A stretch of 64,000 nt of DNA, taken from contig CM026427.1 in the NCBI GenBank assembly GCA_014871385.1, positions 17,785,731 to 17,849,730 of the forward strand, read 5' to 3'. The notes beneath the pieces were generated by a model, which worked only from the letters and a program-made list of their open reading frames with translations, searched no databases and was not told the origin of the DNA. The translations under genes were made by a program, and so were the position numbers. The DNA comes from Ceratodon purpureus (taxonomy: Eukaryota > Streptophyta > Bryopsida > Pseudoditrichales > Ditrichaceae). Positions within the stretch are counted from its first letter, which is position 1; every line of letters starts with the position of its first letter. Shown here piece by piece: positions 12,267 to 23,800 of the stretch.

Positions 12267-13900
12267 GTTGTGAACATGACGACACTGCATCAGCAGAGTC
12301 TGAGCGGGCCGAAGGGGCAGGTGCACGCGCTTGCGGTGACGGACGAGGGGCTTTTATTTGCGGGTACCCAGGTGAGTGTCAGTGATGGATGAATTGGGAT
12401 GGGCATTGGAGGTGCGAGTGGGAGTGGTGTATGGTGTGTGCTGGGGGCAGCAGTGTATGCGTCCTGGTTAGGGAGGAGAGTGGGATGCGAGTGGTGAGCG
12501 GTTTTGGAATTGGGTGGGGTTTGAATTGTGGAGGCATATTTGATTAGTATATAGATGGCTGTGATAGATGAGAAGGTTTATTTACGCTCGGCTTTGTTGG
12601 TTGGATGTGGGTGAACAGGACGGCACAATTCTGGTATGGCAGTTCAACACGGCGACGAATGAGTTCGTACCAGCCGCATCGATGTCCGGGCACACGGGGC
12701 CTGTGGTGACGCTGATGTTGATCGGGAGTCGGTTGTATTCTGGTTCGATGGACAAGACGATACGGGTGAGTGGTTGGTGGCATGTAGGCCTCCATGTTTG
12801 GAATTGTTGATGTGGCCGGGTATGATGTTGGGGCTAGCGTTCATGTGAGGGTGTTTTGGCCAGTTTGCATGGGTTTGGTTTTGGGAGGTGGGGAGCTCGG
12901 GATGTGTTGATGATGGAAGTGCGGCAGGACTGCGCAAACGTGTGAGGATGCTGAGAGGGGTTTGATGTGATGGACAGGTGTGGGAGATCGCCAGTGTACA
13001 GTGCGTGCAGACGCTGGAGGGGCATACGGGGGTGGTGATGGATCTTCTTTGCTGGGACTCGTTCCTGCTGTCGTGCTCGCTGGACGGCACCGTGAAGGCA
13101 AGTGCGAAACCCACGGCGCGTTTCTTTGGTGTTTGCAGTCACGGAGTGGTGGCAGTGGTCTGGAGTAGAAGTTGGGTGGGTCGAGGAGGCTGGGCAGGGT
13201 TGGTGATTGGATTTAGGGTTTAAAAGACTGACGGGGCTTGCTCGGGGTTGTTTGCAGATCTGGACTTTGAATACAGCAGGTCAGCTGGAGCTGACGTTCA
13301 CACACCCGGAGGAGGATAGCCAGGCAGATTCGCGCAATGTGAGTGTCGAACCGCGTGTTGTGGGTGTATGATGGTTTTGTTGTGGTGGTGTTGTTATGTG
13401 TCACATGGTGGTGGACGCGATGAGTTGGAGCGGTGTTGGAATGGAGGAGTGATAAGACGGATGTGTTCGCAACGTGTGGCGTGTGCAGGTGACTCTGGCA
13501 GGGGCGTTGAAGATGTGCGGGAGCTCGGACAGGGCCGGGAAGCCGGTGCTGTTGGTGTCGTACAACGATAACAGCGTGCGGCTGTACGACCTACCGACGT
13601 AAGTGGGCGTGTAGTTGATAGAGCTTTGTGCGTGGAGTTGTGGTGGTTTATTGGATGTTGGGCAGATGGTAGCTGTTGTGGCGAATATTGATGGTCGAGG
13701 AAGACCAGGGCTGTTTTGTGAGGTTTAGGGTTGGCAGTGCATTGCTTGTTGCAGGCGCTTGTGACAAGTCGGAGGCGGGGTTTAGGGTTGGATAATGTGG
13801 AGGGAATGTAACGAAGGTTTGGTGATGCAGGTTTACGGAGCGTGGGCAGCTGTTTTCGCGGGAGGAGGTGCGTGCATTACATGCATTACAAGTGGGATGA
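12267..13900 (+). pseudogene. ZFWD-type WD40 protein, partial (WD40 part only, last blade missing)
   Basis: Six exons in phase: 12267-12371, 12619-12765, 12978-13097, 13258-13338, 13489-13598, 13831-13900. They encode the WD40 blades typical of plant zinc-finger-WD (ZFWD) proteins: LSGPKGQVHALAV, LLFAGTQDGTILVWQF, LYSGSMDKTIRVWEI, GHTGVVMDLLCWDSFLLSCS, NDNSVRLYDLP and FTERGQLFSREEVR. In the family the last piece is followed by a further blade (a GPGGLFF..GDGTG-like motif). Here a small TGCATTACA duplication precedes LQVG and then a TGA at 13898. The intron after 13097 uses a GC donor (AAG|GCAAGT). The N-terminal CCCH finger and first blades were not found. I infer a truncated copy. Confidence 0.75.
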
Positions 13901-14642
13901 GCAGCGGCGTCGCGGGTTTGGGCCAGGTCGGGGGTCACGAGGGGCGAGCATCTCCAGCTTTTCCGGCGTCTTGCTCTGTTTCTGTCAACTTCAGTTCGGT
14001 TTTGTGCTTCCAAAGGTGCAATCTGGTGCAGGCAATCGCTCACTCTCGTCTCTTCTGTCTCGCGCGCCCTGTGCTGCCTGGCTTGTGAGTGTTGCCTCTG
14101 ATGTGTGTGGGTGGATGGTTGTTTTGATCGTTGGTTTCCGGTTTCATCTTCGTGCTGATTGCATTTCGCGATTCGTGGATTGGTCAATGAGTTGTACAGT
14201 TTGGATGGCATGTTGGTGCTCGGTTTGTGGATGATTGTTTGGTTTTTGGGGTTGGAATCTTGGTTACATTGCGGGCGGGAGGTTTTTTGATAGGTAGTAC
14301 TTTGGGGTTGTCGATGTGATTGCGTGGGGTTGGAAATCGTTGTGCTTTTGGGTTAGTGTGGGGTTGGTTATTCTGTGGGGTGAGAGTGATTCCTGGTGGG
14401 GTTTTGGGTTTCATTGCCGGTCGATTCGCAACGGAGAGCGCTTGGGGTTTGTTTTTTTTGGAATTTTTCTGGGAGTTTCAGGGTACTATGTTGCAGTAGT
14501 GTAGGTCATGTGGTTGCAGTCTTGTGCTCGTGTGCAGTTTCTACTTTGCGGTTTGGATGTTCAATTGTTCGGCGTATTGGTGTTTGGGCAGAGGTTTTTA
14601 AGTGCGAAGTGGGGGAAATGCAGGTGAAGGAGGCTGCTAACG
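13901..14642. other. G/T-rich non-coding
   Basis: T- and G-rich plus strand with several isolated TTTAGGG-like words; no gene-like segment recognised. Confidence 0.4.
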
Positions 14643-14767
14643 ATGGATCACAGTCACGACCACACCCATGCTCACGACGACGCTCACGGGCATAGCCATG
14701 ATCACTCTCATGATCACGCTCACGAACACGACCATGACCACCACCATGAGCACAGCCATGCGCATCC
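14643..14767 (+). pseudogene. isolated His/Asp-rich first exon (UreG/CobW-like metal-binding N-terminus)
   Basis: ATG at 14643 opens a 41-codon stretch that is almost only His, Asp, Ala, Ser and Glu (MDHSHDHTHAHDD ... HHEHSHAHP), ending at a good donor (CATCC|GTAAGC). Such His-rich N-termini occur in plant UreG (urease accessory GTPase), COBW/ZNG1 metallochaperones and some Zn transporters. UreG is my first guess because of its position as a first exon. No G-domain exon (GxxGxGKT) was found downstream before the Sec61 locus, so the copy is a fragment. Confidence 0.5.
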
Positions 14768-15351
14768 GTAAGCATTCCGATTCTCATCTCGATTGCATTG
14801 AGAAGATATTGAATGCTTGCTTATGTTTCTTTCCGCCTTTGGAAACTCTACAATCCTGGACATCGGAGTGAACATCACCTTGTTTGAATTAGGACACAAA
14901 TTCGTGCGATGCTCGCCCGTGAGATACTTTATGTTTGGATTATGTGATTCAGTCAAGAGGAGATCGGATGAGGGTAATCTGTTGTGAATGTGTAAGAAAA
15001 TTGAATGGATTTATGAGTTTTATGGAGCTCATTTGGGGTTTGAGCTTTTCAGGGGTTCGGGGGATTGGATGAGGTGGTGTTGCTGTTGTAGGTTTTAGTT
15101 TAATTCGTTGCGTTTTGGAGAGTGGTGGTGGTGTTATGTTGTGCGGGTTGAATTGGATTGGGGATGTTTGCAATGTAGAGTGTGGAGTTTGATGGGGGAA
15201 GCGCCTAGGAGGTGTGCTGACTGTTTGGTGTGATTGTTTGGCAGGTTTTTTGGAGACGATCTGTTTTTGGATTGAGGATCCGGGAGCTCATGCGGGTGAG
15301 AGGGGTTGTGTTTTAGAAGGATTTTGCAGGGAGTAAGGAGGGTTTGTCAAC

Positions 15352-16395
15352 ATGGGGGGCGGTTTTCGGGTTTTGCACCTGGTGCAGCCATTTTTGTCGG
15401 TGTTGCCGGAGGTTCAGACCGCAGAGAGGAGGGTGCCTTTTAGGGAGAAGGTTATGTATACTGTAGTATCGCTTTTCATCTTTCTGGTTTGCAGTCAGCT
15501 GCCTCTGTATGGTATCCATTCAGCTACCGGTTCGGATCCCTTCTACTGGATGAGAGTGATCCTTGCGTCGAACCAGGGAACGGTGATGGAGTTGGGTATT
15601 ACGCCCATCGTTACATCAGCGCTTGTCATGCAGCTTTTGGCTGGATCCAAACTCATTGAGGTCGACAACAGCGTCAGGGAGGACAGAGCTCTTTTGTAAG
15701 TTACCCTTTCAAAATTTTATGAGATTCGTATGAGTGAGCTGAACGAATTGAGTTTTTGTTCTGTAGTGATGGCCTTTGCGGTCTCTTACTTGTGTTTAGT
15801 ATTGGAATGTCCAGCTGTGCATTAGCTAAAGAATCTGAGGTATTCTGCAGGAATGGTGCTCAGAAGCTTCTCGGTGTGTTGATCACCATCGGAGAGGCAG
15901 TGGGTTAAGGTTTAGGTTTGATCGCGGACATCTCCATACATGCCTGACAAGACATATGTCTTGTCAGGCATGTATGGAGATGTCCGCGATCTCGGTGCCG
16001 GCAATGCAATTCTTATCATCATCCAGCTCTTCTTTGCCGGGATTATCGTCATCTGTCTCGATGAGCTCTTGCAGAAGGGTTATGGATTGCGGTTTGGAAT
16101 TTCGCTCTTCATTGCGACCAACATCTGGTGAGCCTAGCTCTTTCTTTCAATGAGTCGATAATTCGTCAAGTTAATGCAATTGTGGGTGGTCTGCTCGTGT
16201 CGTGAATATGTCGCTGTTGGGGATTGGTTTTGTTGGGTCATTTTTCGGACATTTATTGCGCCCCTTAACTGAGACAATATTTTGGTTTTCTTACAGCGAG
16301 AACATTATCTGGAAGGCATTCAGTCCAACCACCATCAACAGTGGCCGTGGAGTAGAGTTCGAAAGAGCCGTGATTTCTTCGAAAGAGTCAAACAG
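15352..16395 (+). pseudogene. SEC61A: Sec61 alpha (ER translocon channel), truncated and disrupted
   Basis: Exons 15352-15695, 15851-16128 and 16297-16395 encode the N-terminal part of plant Sec61-alpha: [76 protein letters not shown], then [20 protein letters not shown] and [18 protein letters not shown]. Full-length family members are about 475 residues; here homology stops after about 205. Exon 2 is broken after GEAV by a TAA (15906), telomere-like filler and a 72-bp palindrome. The invariant [13 protein letters not shown] is [13 protein letters not shown]. After VEFERAVI the sequence no longer matches, and the TTTAGGG minisatellite begins 400 bp on. The protein is the pore of the co-translational secretion channel; this copy should not make it. 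Confidence 0.85.
15920..15991. repeat. perfect 72-bp palindrome inside Sec61 exon 2
   Basis: The arms 15920-15955 and 15956-15991 are exact reverse complements with no spacer (centre GACAT|ATGTC). The right arm is the normal coding sequence ([10 protein letters not shown]); the left arm is its inverted copy, so the event is a fold-back inverted duplication of coding DNA. Confidence 0.95.
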
Positions 16396-16806
16396 GTAAC
16401 TTTCTTCCTCCTAGTTCTCGTAATAATATGATTTCCATGACAGTGCTTTCAGTTTATATTATGAGTCGATGTATTTACAGAAACTGGAACTAGGAAAAGG
16501 AGAGTTAGCGCAGGAGAGTATATGTGCACAAGTTTTAGTACTCGTATCAAGTGGGATAAATGATAGAGCACAATAGGGGATTAACAGCAGGCATTTTTGT
16601 AGTTTCATCTGACTTTTTTTGCTTACTGTTTTCCTTTCGATCTATGAATTGTCAGGGCGAAAAACTGTTACTGGTGAAAGCTATCAGGAGCTTGAAGGCA
16701 GGCTAAGTTCAGGTTTTTCTCATCCCTTGCTGCTTTTTCTTACGGTACGCTCGTTTACTGCATTGTGACACGTTCTCCGCACTTGTTTACGAATCGTTTG
16801 TTGTTT

Positions 16807-17112
16807 GTTTAGGGTGTGTTTGTGGGTTTAGGGTGTGTTTGGGGGTTTAGGGTGTGTTTGGGGGTTTAGGGTGTGTTTGGGGGTTTAGGGTGTGTTTGTG
16901 GGTTTAGGGTGTGTTTGGGGGTTTAGGGTGTGTTTGTGGGTTTAGGGTGTGTTTGTGGGTTTAGGGTGTGTTTGTGGGTTTAGGGTGTGTTTGGGGGTTT
17001 AGGGTGTGTTTGTGGGTTTAGGGTGTGTTTGGGGGTTTAGGGTGTGTTTGTGGGTTTAGGGTGTGTTTGTGGTTTTAGGTTGTGTCTGTGGGTTTAGGGT
17101 GTGTTTGTGGAT
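16807..17112 (+). repeat. 19-bp minisatellite containing TTTAGGG
   Basis: About 15 units of TTTAGGGTGTGTTTGTGGG and its GTGTTTGGGGG variant, degenerating near 17060-17112. Each unit holds one plant telomere heptamer on the plus strand. Confidence 0.95.
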
Positions 17113-17374
17113 GTAGTTTTTTCACTTTCATGTTCTGTGTTTAATATTATAATGAGGATGCGGACAGCGACGAGGATAGCCACGAGGAGCTGTAGGCAGT
17201 TGCGGATGAGTGTAGGCTGTGGAGCTCAGGTCGTTGGGAAGGGGACCTGGCGGTGGAAGGCTGCGGGGATTGAAGTGGCTTGTGTGCTTAGTTTTGAGAT
17301 AGCTGCTGGAGGAATTCAGTTGCCCTGGGACTGCAGAATTGGAAAGACGGAGAGGGGGTGATTGACGCAGTACT

Positions 17375-17475
17375 ACGGGGCACTACTAGGGGGAAGTAGG
17401 GGAACGTTGGGAACTTGGGGTGAACTTAGGGGGAACGTAGGGGAAATTGGGGGGAACTTAGGGGAAATAGTTTCC
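17375..17475 (+). repeat. G-rich degenerate repeat
   Basis: Repeated GGGGGAAC / TAGGGGAA words over about 100 bp, between the TTTAGGG minisatellite and the CCCTAAA tract. G-quadruplex-prone. Confidence 0.8.
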
Positions 17476-17612
17476 CCTACTTTCTTAGGATTCATAATTT
17501 CGCAAAATGCTTTAGGTTTTTAGACTCCTTATCGTTTCCTGATTCTAATGATGTCAAAACCCCAACAAAAAACCTTAGCATCAGATTAACCCCAAAGCTA
17601 TGGAACGCTCCT

Positions 17613-17811
17613 GTAACCCTAAACCCTAAACCCTAAACCCTAAACCCTAAACCCTAAACCCTAAACCCTAAACCCTAAACCCTTAAACCTAAACCCTAAA
17701 ACCTAAACCCTAAACCCTAAACCCTAAACCCTAAACCCTAAACCCTAAACCCTAAACCCTAAACCCTAAACCCTAAACCCTAAACCCTAAACCCTAAACC
17801 TAAACCTCAAA
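17613..17811 (-). repeat. interstitial telomeric repeat tract (CCCTAAA)n
   Basis: About 28 heptamers with a few CCTAAA and CCTTAAA variants. The plus strand reads CCCTAAA, opposite to the upstream TTTAGGG minisatellite. This is the longest pure telomeric run here; shorter cassettes recur through the satellite that follows. Confidence 0.97.
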
Positions 17812-20800
17812 ATGCCAAAAAAAGTATGCCAAAAAGGCGGGGACACCCTTGTAACCCTAAACCCTAAACCCTAAACCCTAAACCCTAAACCTAAACCCTA
17901 AACCCTAAACCCTAAACTTGCATGACATTTTTGAAGATGACGTCATCAAATTCAGCCATGGCTGTAATATACCTTTGTACTAAGTAAAATCAAATCCAAT
18001 GAGCACTTAAAGTCCAAATTAAAGACACAATTTGTAGCATGTAGTTGATTCTAACTTGTCGATCCCAAAATTTCATACCGAAAAGCCTTTTTTGCATGAC
18101 ATTTTTAAACATGAGGTTTTTAAATAAGCCATGACTGTACTTTAATTAAAATGGACGTAAAATTAAATCCAACTAGAACGCTAGCGGCAAATACAAGACA
18201 GATTTTATAATTTAGAGTGGATTTTAACTTATAGATGTAAAAATCTCATGCGTAAAGCCTTAATTGCATGACATTTTTGAAGATGGAATCCTTAAATACA
18301 GCCATGACTGTACTTTAACTTGGAATTACATCAAAAAACACTATAAGACGCTTTTAGACAAGAAAGAAAGACACAATTCATACCTTGGACTCATTTATAA
18401 CTTCAAGATGCAAAAACTCATACTAAAAGTGATAAGGCCATGACATATTGAAAATCTAAATCCTCATTAGTTAACGTTTTTGACGGCCATAAGTCATGAA
18501 GTATATCGCAATTGAACTCCACCACGTCCTAAGGCCTTGCCAACGCTCTCCGTCAACGCAATCCATTCTTCATTCCGACGTGGCATGCATGCGCAATGAG
18601 CTCACGAAGTTTGAAAACCGCAAACTTCATCCGCTCATATCTCATGCATCCGGCATTGGAATGGAGCGTGCTTTAACTTTTTGGAACTGTACGGTTGATC
18701 TCCACCTTGTGGGGCCCTCCGTTTAGAATCGCCCTTCACCGAGGCAAGGGATCATAGTTGCCACCCCCATAAAAGGAACCTTGCTATTTCTATTATTAGC
18801 CGTATAGGTGGAGCCCACGCTATAGACAATTGGGAGGGAATTCCGGTCATATATAGGGCTTTGTCATCGGAGTTTGCAGGCATGAGATATGGATGGATGA
18901 AGTTTCAACAATCCAAAGTTCATCCGTCTATATCTCCTAAATGAAGATAGTCTATAGAAATGTTTTTACATATTCCAATTACTTGAGCTTAAAATAGGGT
19001 ATACGTGTCCTTAAAACTTTGATTGCTTTAGTCAATTGACAATGATTCCTATTTAAAGACTTTACCTTAGATTGCCTATACCTCCTAACCAACTCTATTT
19101 ATGGAAAAAACTTTTAAGAGCACCATCCAAAAAAAACTAACAACTATCACATAAGCCATTGAAAATTTCAAAATTGCTTTAAATAGACCAAAGTCAACTA
19201 CCCTAGCTCAAAGTCAACGAGGCTATATCTCCAAAACTACAATAGTCTATAGAAATGTTTTTGCATATTTGGATTCCCTATACCTTAAAATGGGGGGGTA
19301 GGTCACCTCAAAATGCCAAAAAAAGTATGCCAAAAAGGCGGGGACACCCTTGTAACCCTAAACCCTAAACCCTAAACCCTAAACCCTAAATCTAGAAGAT
19401 GCGGTCCTTAAATACAACTAAAACTATATTTTTTAACTTTCACTTACTTAAAATTAAATCCAATAGCTTTCTATAGCCAAATACAAGACACATATTATAG
19501 TATGGAGTGGACTCTAACTTTCCCATACAAAAATTTCATAACTTAAAGCTTTACTTGGATGAGATTTTTGAAGATAAGGTCCTCAAATTCAGCCATGGCT
19601 GTAATATAACTTTGTAACGATAAAATCAAATCCAATGAGCACTTAAAGTCCAAATTAAAGACAGAATTTGTAGCATGTAGTTGATTCTAACTTGTCGATC
19701 CCAAAATTTCATACCGAAATGCTTTATTGCATGACATTTTTTAACATAAGGTCTTTAAACAAGCCATGACTGTACTTTAATTAAAATGGACGTAAAATTA
19801 AATCCAACTGAAACGCTAGCGGCAAATACAAGACATATTTTATAATTTAGAGTGGATTTTAACTTACAGATGTAAAAATCTCATGCGTAAAGCCTTAATT
19901 GCATGACATTTTTGAAGATGGAATCCTTAAATACAGCCATGACTGTACTTTAATTTGGAATTACATCAAAAAACACTATAAGACGCTTTTAGACAAGAAA
20001 GAAAGACACAATTCATACCTTGGACTCATTTATAACTTCAAGATGCAAAAACTCATACTAAAAGTGATAAGGCCATGACATATTGAAAATCTAAATCCTC
20101 ATTAGTTAACGTTTTTGACGGCCATAAGTCATGAAGTATATCGCAATTGAACTCCACCACGTCCTAAGGCCTTGCCAACGCTCTCCGTCAACGCAATCCA
20201 TTCTTCATTCCGACGTGGCATGCATGCGCAATGAGCTCACGAAGTTTGAAAACCGCAAACTTCATCCGCTCATATCTCATGCATCCGGCATTGGAATGGA
20301 GCGTGCTTTAACTTTTTGGAACTGTACGGTTGATCTCCACCTTGTGGGGCCCTCCGTTTAGAATCGCCCTTCACCGAGGCAAGGGATCATAGTTGCCACC
20401 CCCATAAAAGGAACCTTGCTATTTCTATTATTAGCCGTATAGGTGGAGCCCACGCTATAGACAATTGGGAGGGAATTCCGGTCATATATAGGGCTTTGTC
20501 ATCGGAGTTTGCAGGCATGAGATATGGATGGATGAAGTTTCAACAATCCAAAGTTCATCCGTCTATATCTCCTAAATGAAGATAGTCTATAGAAATGTTT
20601 TTACATATTCCAATTACTTGAGCTTAAAATAGGGTATACGTGTCCTTAAAACTTTGATTGCTTTAGTCAATTGACAATGATTCCTATTTAAAGACTTTAC
20701 CTTAGATTGCCTATACCTCCTAACCAACTCTATTTATGGAAAAAACTTTTAAGAGCACCATCCAAAAAAAACTAACAACTATCACATAAGCCATTGAAAA

Positions 20801-23800
20801 TTTCAAAATTGCTTTAAATAGACCAAAGTCAACTACCCTAGCTCAAAGTCAACGAGGCTATATCTCCAAAACTACAATAGTCTATAGAAATGATTTTGCA
20901 TATTTGGATTCCTTATACCTTAAAATGGGGGGGTAGGTCACCTCAAAATGCCAAAAAAAGTATGCCAAAAAGGCGGGGACACCCTTGTAACCCTAAACCC
21001 TAAACCCTAAACCCTAAACCCTAAACCCTAAACCCTAAACTTGCATGACATTTTTGAAGATGACGTCATCAAATTCAGCCATGGCTGTAATATACCTTTG
21101 TACTAAGTAAAATCAAATCCAATGAGCACTTAAAGTCCAAATTAAAGACACAATTTGTAGCATGTAGTTGATTCTAACTTGTCGATCCCAAAATTTCATA
21201 CCGAAAAGCCTTTTTTGCATGACATTTTTAAACATGAGGTTTTTAAATAAGCCATGACTGTACTTTAATTAAAATGGACGTAAAATTAAATCCAACTAGA
21301 ACGCTAGCGGCAAATACAAGACATATTTTATAATTTAGAGTGGATTTTAACTTATAGATGTAAAAATCTCATGCGTAAAGCCTTAATTGCATGACATTTT
21401 TGAAGATGGAATCCTTAAATACAGCCATGACTGTACTTTAACTTGGAATTACATCAAAAAACACTATAAGACGCTTTTAGACAAGAAAGAAAGACACAAT
21501 TCATACCTTGGACTCATTTATAACTTCAAGATGCAAAAACTCATACTAAAAGTGATAAGGCCATGACATATTGAAAATCTAAATCCTCATTAGTTAACGT
21601 TTTTGACGGCCATAAGTCATGAAGTATATCGCAATTGAACTCCACCACGTCCTAAGGCCTTGCCAACGCTCTCCGTCAACGCAATCCATTCTTCATTCCG
21701 ACGTGGCATGCATGCGCAATGAGCTGACGAAGTTTGAAAACCGCAAACTTCATCCGCTCATATCTCATGCATCCGGCATTGGAATGGAGCGTGCTTTAAC
21801 TTTTTGGAACTGTACGGTTGATCTCCACCTTGTGGGGCCCTCCGTTTAGAATCGCCCTTCACCGAGGCAAGGGATCATAGTTGCCACCCCCATAAAAGGA
21901 ACCTTGCTATTTCTATTATTAGCCGTATAGGTGGAGCCCACGCTATAGACAATTGGGAGGGAATTCCGGTCATATATAGGGCTTTGTCATCGGAGTTTGC
22001 AGGCATGAGATATGGATGGATGAAGTTTCAACAATCCAAAGTTCATCCGTCTATATCTCCTAAATGAAGATAGTCTATAGAAATGTTTTTACATATTCCA
22101 ATTACTTGAGCTTAAAATAGGGTATACGTGTCCTTAAAACTTTGATTGCTTTAGTCAATTGACAATGATTCCTATTTAAAGACTTTACCTTAGATTGCCT
22201 ATACCTCCTAACCAACTCTATTTATGGAAAAAACTTTTAAGAGCACCATCCAAAAAAAACTAACAACTATCACATAAGCCATTGAAAATTTCAAAATTGC
22301 TTTAAATAGACCAAAGTCAACTACCCTAGCTCAAAGTCAACGAGGCTATATCTCCAAAACTACAATAGTCTATAGAAATGATTTTGCATATTTGGATTCC
22401 TTATACCTTAAAATGGGGGGGTAGGTCACCTCAAAATGCCAAAAAAAGTATGCCAAAAAGGCGGGGACACCCTTGTAACCCTAAACCCTAAACCCTAAAC
22501 CCTAAACCCTAAACCTAAACCCTAAACCCTAAACCCTAAACTTGCATGACATTTTTGAAGATGACGTCATCAAATTCAGCCATGGCTGTAATATACCTTT
22601 GTACTAAGTAAAATCAAATCCAATGAGCACTTAAAGTCCAAATTAAAGACACAATTTGTAGCATGTAGTTGATTCTAACTTGTCGATCCCAAAATTTCAT
22701 ACCGAAAAGCCTTTTTTGCATGACATTTTTAAACATGAGGTTTTTAAATAAGCCATGACTGTACTTTAATTAAAATGGACGTAAAATTAAATCCAACTAG
22801 AACGCTAGCGGCAAATACAAGACAGATTTTATAATTTAGAGTGGATTTTAACTTATAGATGTAAAAATCTCATGCGTAAAGCCTTAATTGCATGACATTT
22901 TTGAAGATGGAATCCTTAAATACAGCCATGACTGTACTTTAACTTGGAATTACATCAAAAAACACTATAAGACGCTTTTAGACAAGAAAGAAAGACACAA
23001 TTCATACCTTGGACTCATTTATAACTTCAAGATGCAAAAACTCATACTAAAAGTGATAAGGCCATGACATATTGAAAATCTAAATCCTCATTAGTTAACG
23101 TTTTTGACGGCCATAAGTCATGAAGTATATCGCAATTGAACTCCACCACGTCCTAAGGCCTTGCCAACGCTCTCCGTCAACGCAATCCATTCTTCATTCC
23201 GACGTGGCATGCATGCGCAATGAGCTGACGAAGTTTGAAAACCGCAAACTTCATCCGCTCATATCTCATGCATCCGGCATTGGAATGGAGCGTGCTTTAA
23301 CTTTTTGGAACTGTACGGTTGATCTCCACCTTGTGGGGCCCTCCGTTTAGAATCGCCCTTCACCGAGGCAAGGGATCATAGTTGCCACCCCCATAAAAGG
23401 AACCTTGCTATTTCTATTATTAGCCGTATAGGTGGAGCCCACGCTATAGACAATTGGGAGGGAATTCCGGTCATATATAGGGCTTTGTCATCGGAGTTTG
23501 CAGGCATGAGATATGGATGGATGAAGTTTCAACAATCCAAAGTTCATCCGTCTATATCTCCTAAATGAAGATAGTCTATAGAAATGTTTTTACATATTCC
23601 AATTACTTGAGCTTAAAATAGGGTATACGTGTCCTTAAAACTTTGATTGCTTTAGTCAATTGACAATGATTCCTATTTAAAGACTTTACCTTAGATTGCC
23701 TATACCTCCTAACCAACTCTATTTATGGAAAAAACTTTTAAGAGCACCATCCAAAACAAACTAACAACTATCACATAAGCCATTGAAAATTTCAAAATTG

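Noticed and set aside
813-16395. Single Helitron explaining all fragments
   Set aside because: I could not locate a convincing TC start and CTRR end with a terminal hairpin, and fragments lie on both strands.
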